A stretch of DNA of 64,000 bases from Roseateles sp. (GTDB lineage: Bacteria > Pseudomonadota > Gammaproteobacteria > Burkholderiales > Burkholderiaceae_C), in the NCBI RefSeq assembly GCF_019237615.1, contig NZ_JAFAGT010000001.1, positions 121,058-185,057 of the forward strand, read 5' to 3'. Positions 63,772 through 64,000 of the stretch are shown here, piece by piece. Under the pieces are notes generated by a model. The model did no database searches. It had not been told where the DNA came from and saw only the letters and a program-made list of their open reading frames with translations. Both the position numbers and the translations under genes were made by a program. Position 1 is the first letter of the stretch. Each line of letters opens with the position of its first letter.

Positions 63772-64000
63772 TCAAGGTCTTTTCCCGAGGGCTAGTTTGA
63801 GCACACGGGCGGTGGAGACATGGGAGCGAGCAATGGAGCCTTCGACATAGCCCCTGGCTTGTTCCGCCTTGGGCGCGCGCTTGGAAGTGGCCAGTTGCTT
63901 GGGGCTCATGCGCTCGGCCAGCAGCAGCAGGCGCTCGACAAGCTGGCCAGGATCGTCATCCGCGCCCAGCCATTGTTGGCTCGGCACGATGCGCAGCATC
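63772..64000 (-). CDS. 3' end of an unrecognised gene (cut by window edge)
   Basis: 75 visible C-terminal residues, ending GYVEGSIARSHVSTARVLKLALGKRP. Charged, with Lys/Arg-rich end; style resembles the C-terminus of some IS4-like transposases, but I cannot confirm. If it is a transposase, it explains the decayed DNA beside it. A Met lies at the very edge (63999), yet the reading frame remains open to the boundary. Confidence 0.35.
   Translation of the reverse strand, partial: MLRIVPSQQWLGADDDPGQLVERLLLLAERMSPKQLATSKRAPKAEQARGYVEGSIARSHVSTARVLKLALGKRP

Overview
The window is a GC-rich, densely packed betaproteobacterial chromosome segment. Gene order and content (sucA-odhB-lpdA-zapE; hflX-hflK-hflC-DUF2065-hisZ-purA; rpsB-tsf-pyrH-frr-uppS-cdsA-dxr-rseP-bamA-skp-lpxD-fabZ-lpxA-lpxB-rnhB; hemP) point to Burkholderiales, probably near the Roseateles/Rubrivivax (Sphaerotilaceae/Comamonadaceae) group. 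This assignment is inference from synteny and protein families, not from a search.

Layout. 1-1497: divergent metal-resistance pair (P1B ATPase cut by the left edge, and a CadR/PbrR-type MerR regulator) sharing a MerR-type promoter. 1516-9411: a long minus-strand run containing a TRIC/YicG-like channel, a UvrD-like helicase, a small lipoprotein, a small membrane protein, two tandem family-5 solute-binding proteins, a Cys-rich protein with an apparent CTG start, and an isopenicillin-N-synthase-like oxygenase. 9412-16505: structured sucA leader, 2-oxoglutarate dehydrogenase genes and zapE. 16502-22155: a coiled-coil exported protein, a PP2C phosphatase, DUF465, a DinG-type helicase, bamD and rluD. 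22156-34252: a structured scpB leader, scpB-rluB, ndk-rlmN-pilW-rodZ-ispG-hisS-yfgM-bamB-der. 34331-41325: hfq-hflX-hflK-hflC-DUF2065, then hisZ-purA-phosphoribosyltransferase. 41545-46642: tRNA-Leu(CAG), rnr, and the convergent nnr/FAD-oxidoreductase pair. 46725-61806: the ribosome / nucleotide / isoprenoid / envelope supercluster from rpsB to a TrmH-type methyltransferase. 61836-63319: Fur-controlled hemP with a DUF2325 gene. 63320-64000: decayed accessory DNA and the 3' end of an unrecognised gene.

How it works together. Most of the window is housekeeping: TCA-cycle 2-oxoglutarate oxidation; outer-membrane assembly (BamA, BamB, BamD, Skp, RseP); lipid A and undecaprenyl synthesis (LpxD/FabZ/LpxA/LpxB, UppS, CdsA, Dxr, IspG); translation and ribosome biogenesis (RpsB, Tsf, Frr, Der, HisS, RluB, RluD, RlmN); and RNA control (Hfq, RNase R). 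Genes are commonly joined by 4-base ATGA, GTGA, TTGA or CTGA stop/start overlaps, implying translational coupling. Intrinsic hairpins lie between rpsB/tsf and tsf/pyrH.

The most unusual signals are several genes whose likely -10 box lies about 7 bases before the start codon (leaderless architecture: cadA, its regulator, PP2C, hemP), the CTG-started Cys-rich gene, the unexplained SBP-SBP-membrane protein-lipoprotein operon, and the structured region in front of scpB.
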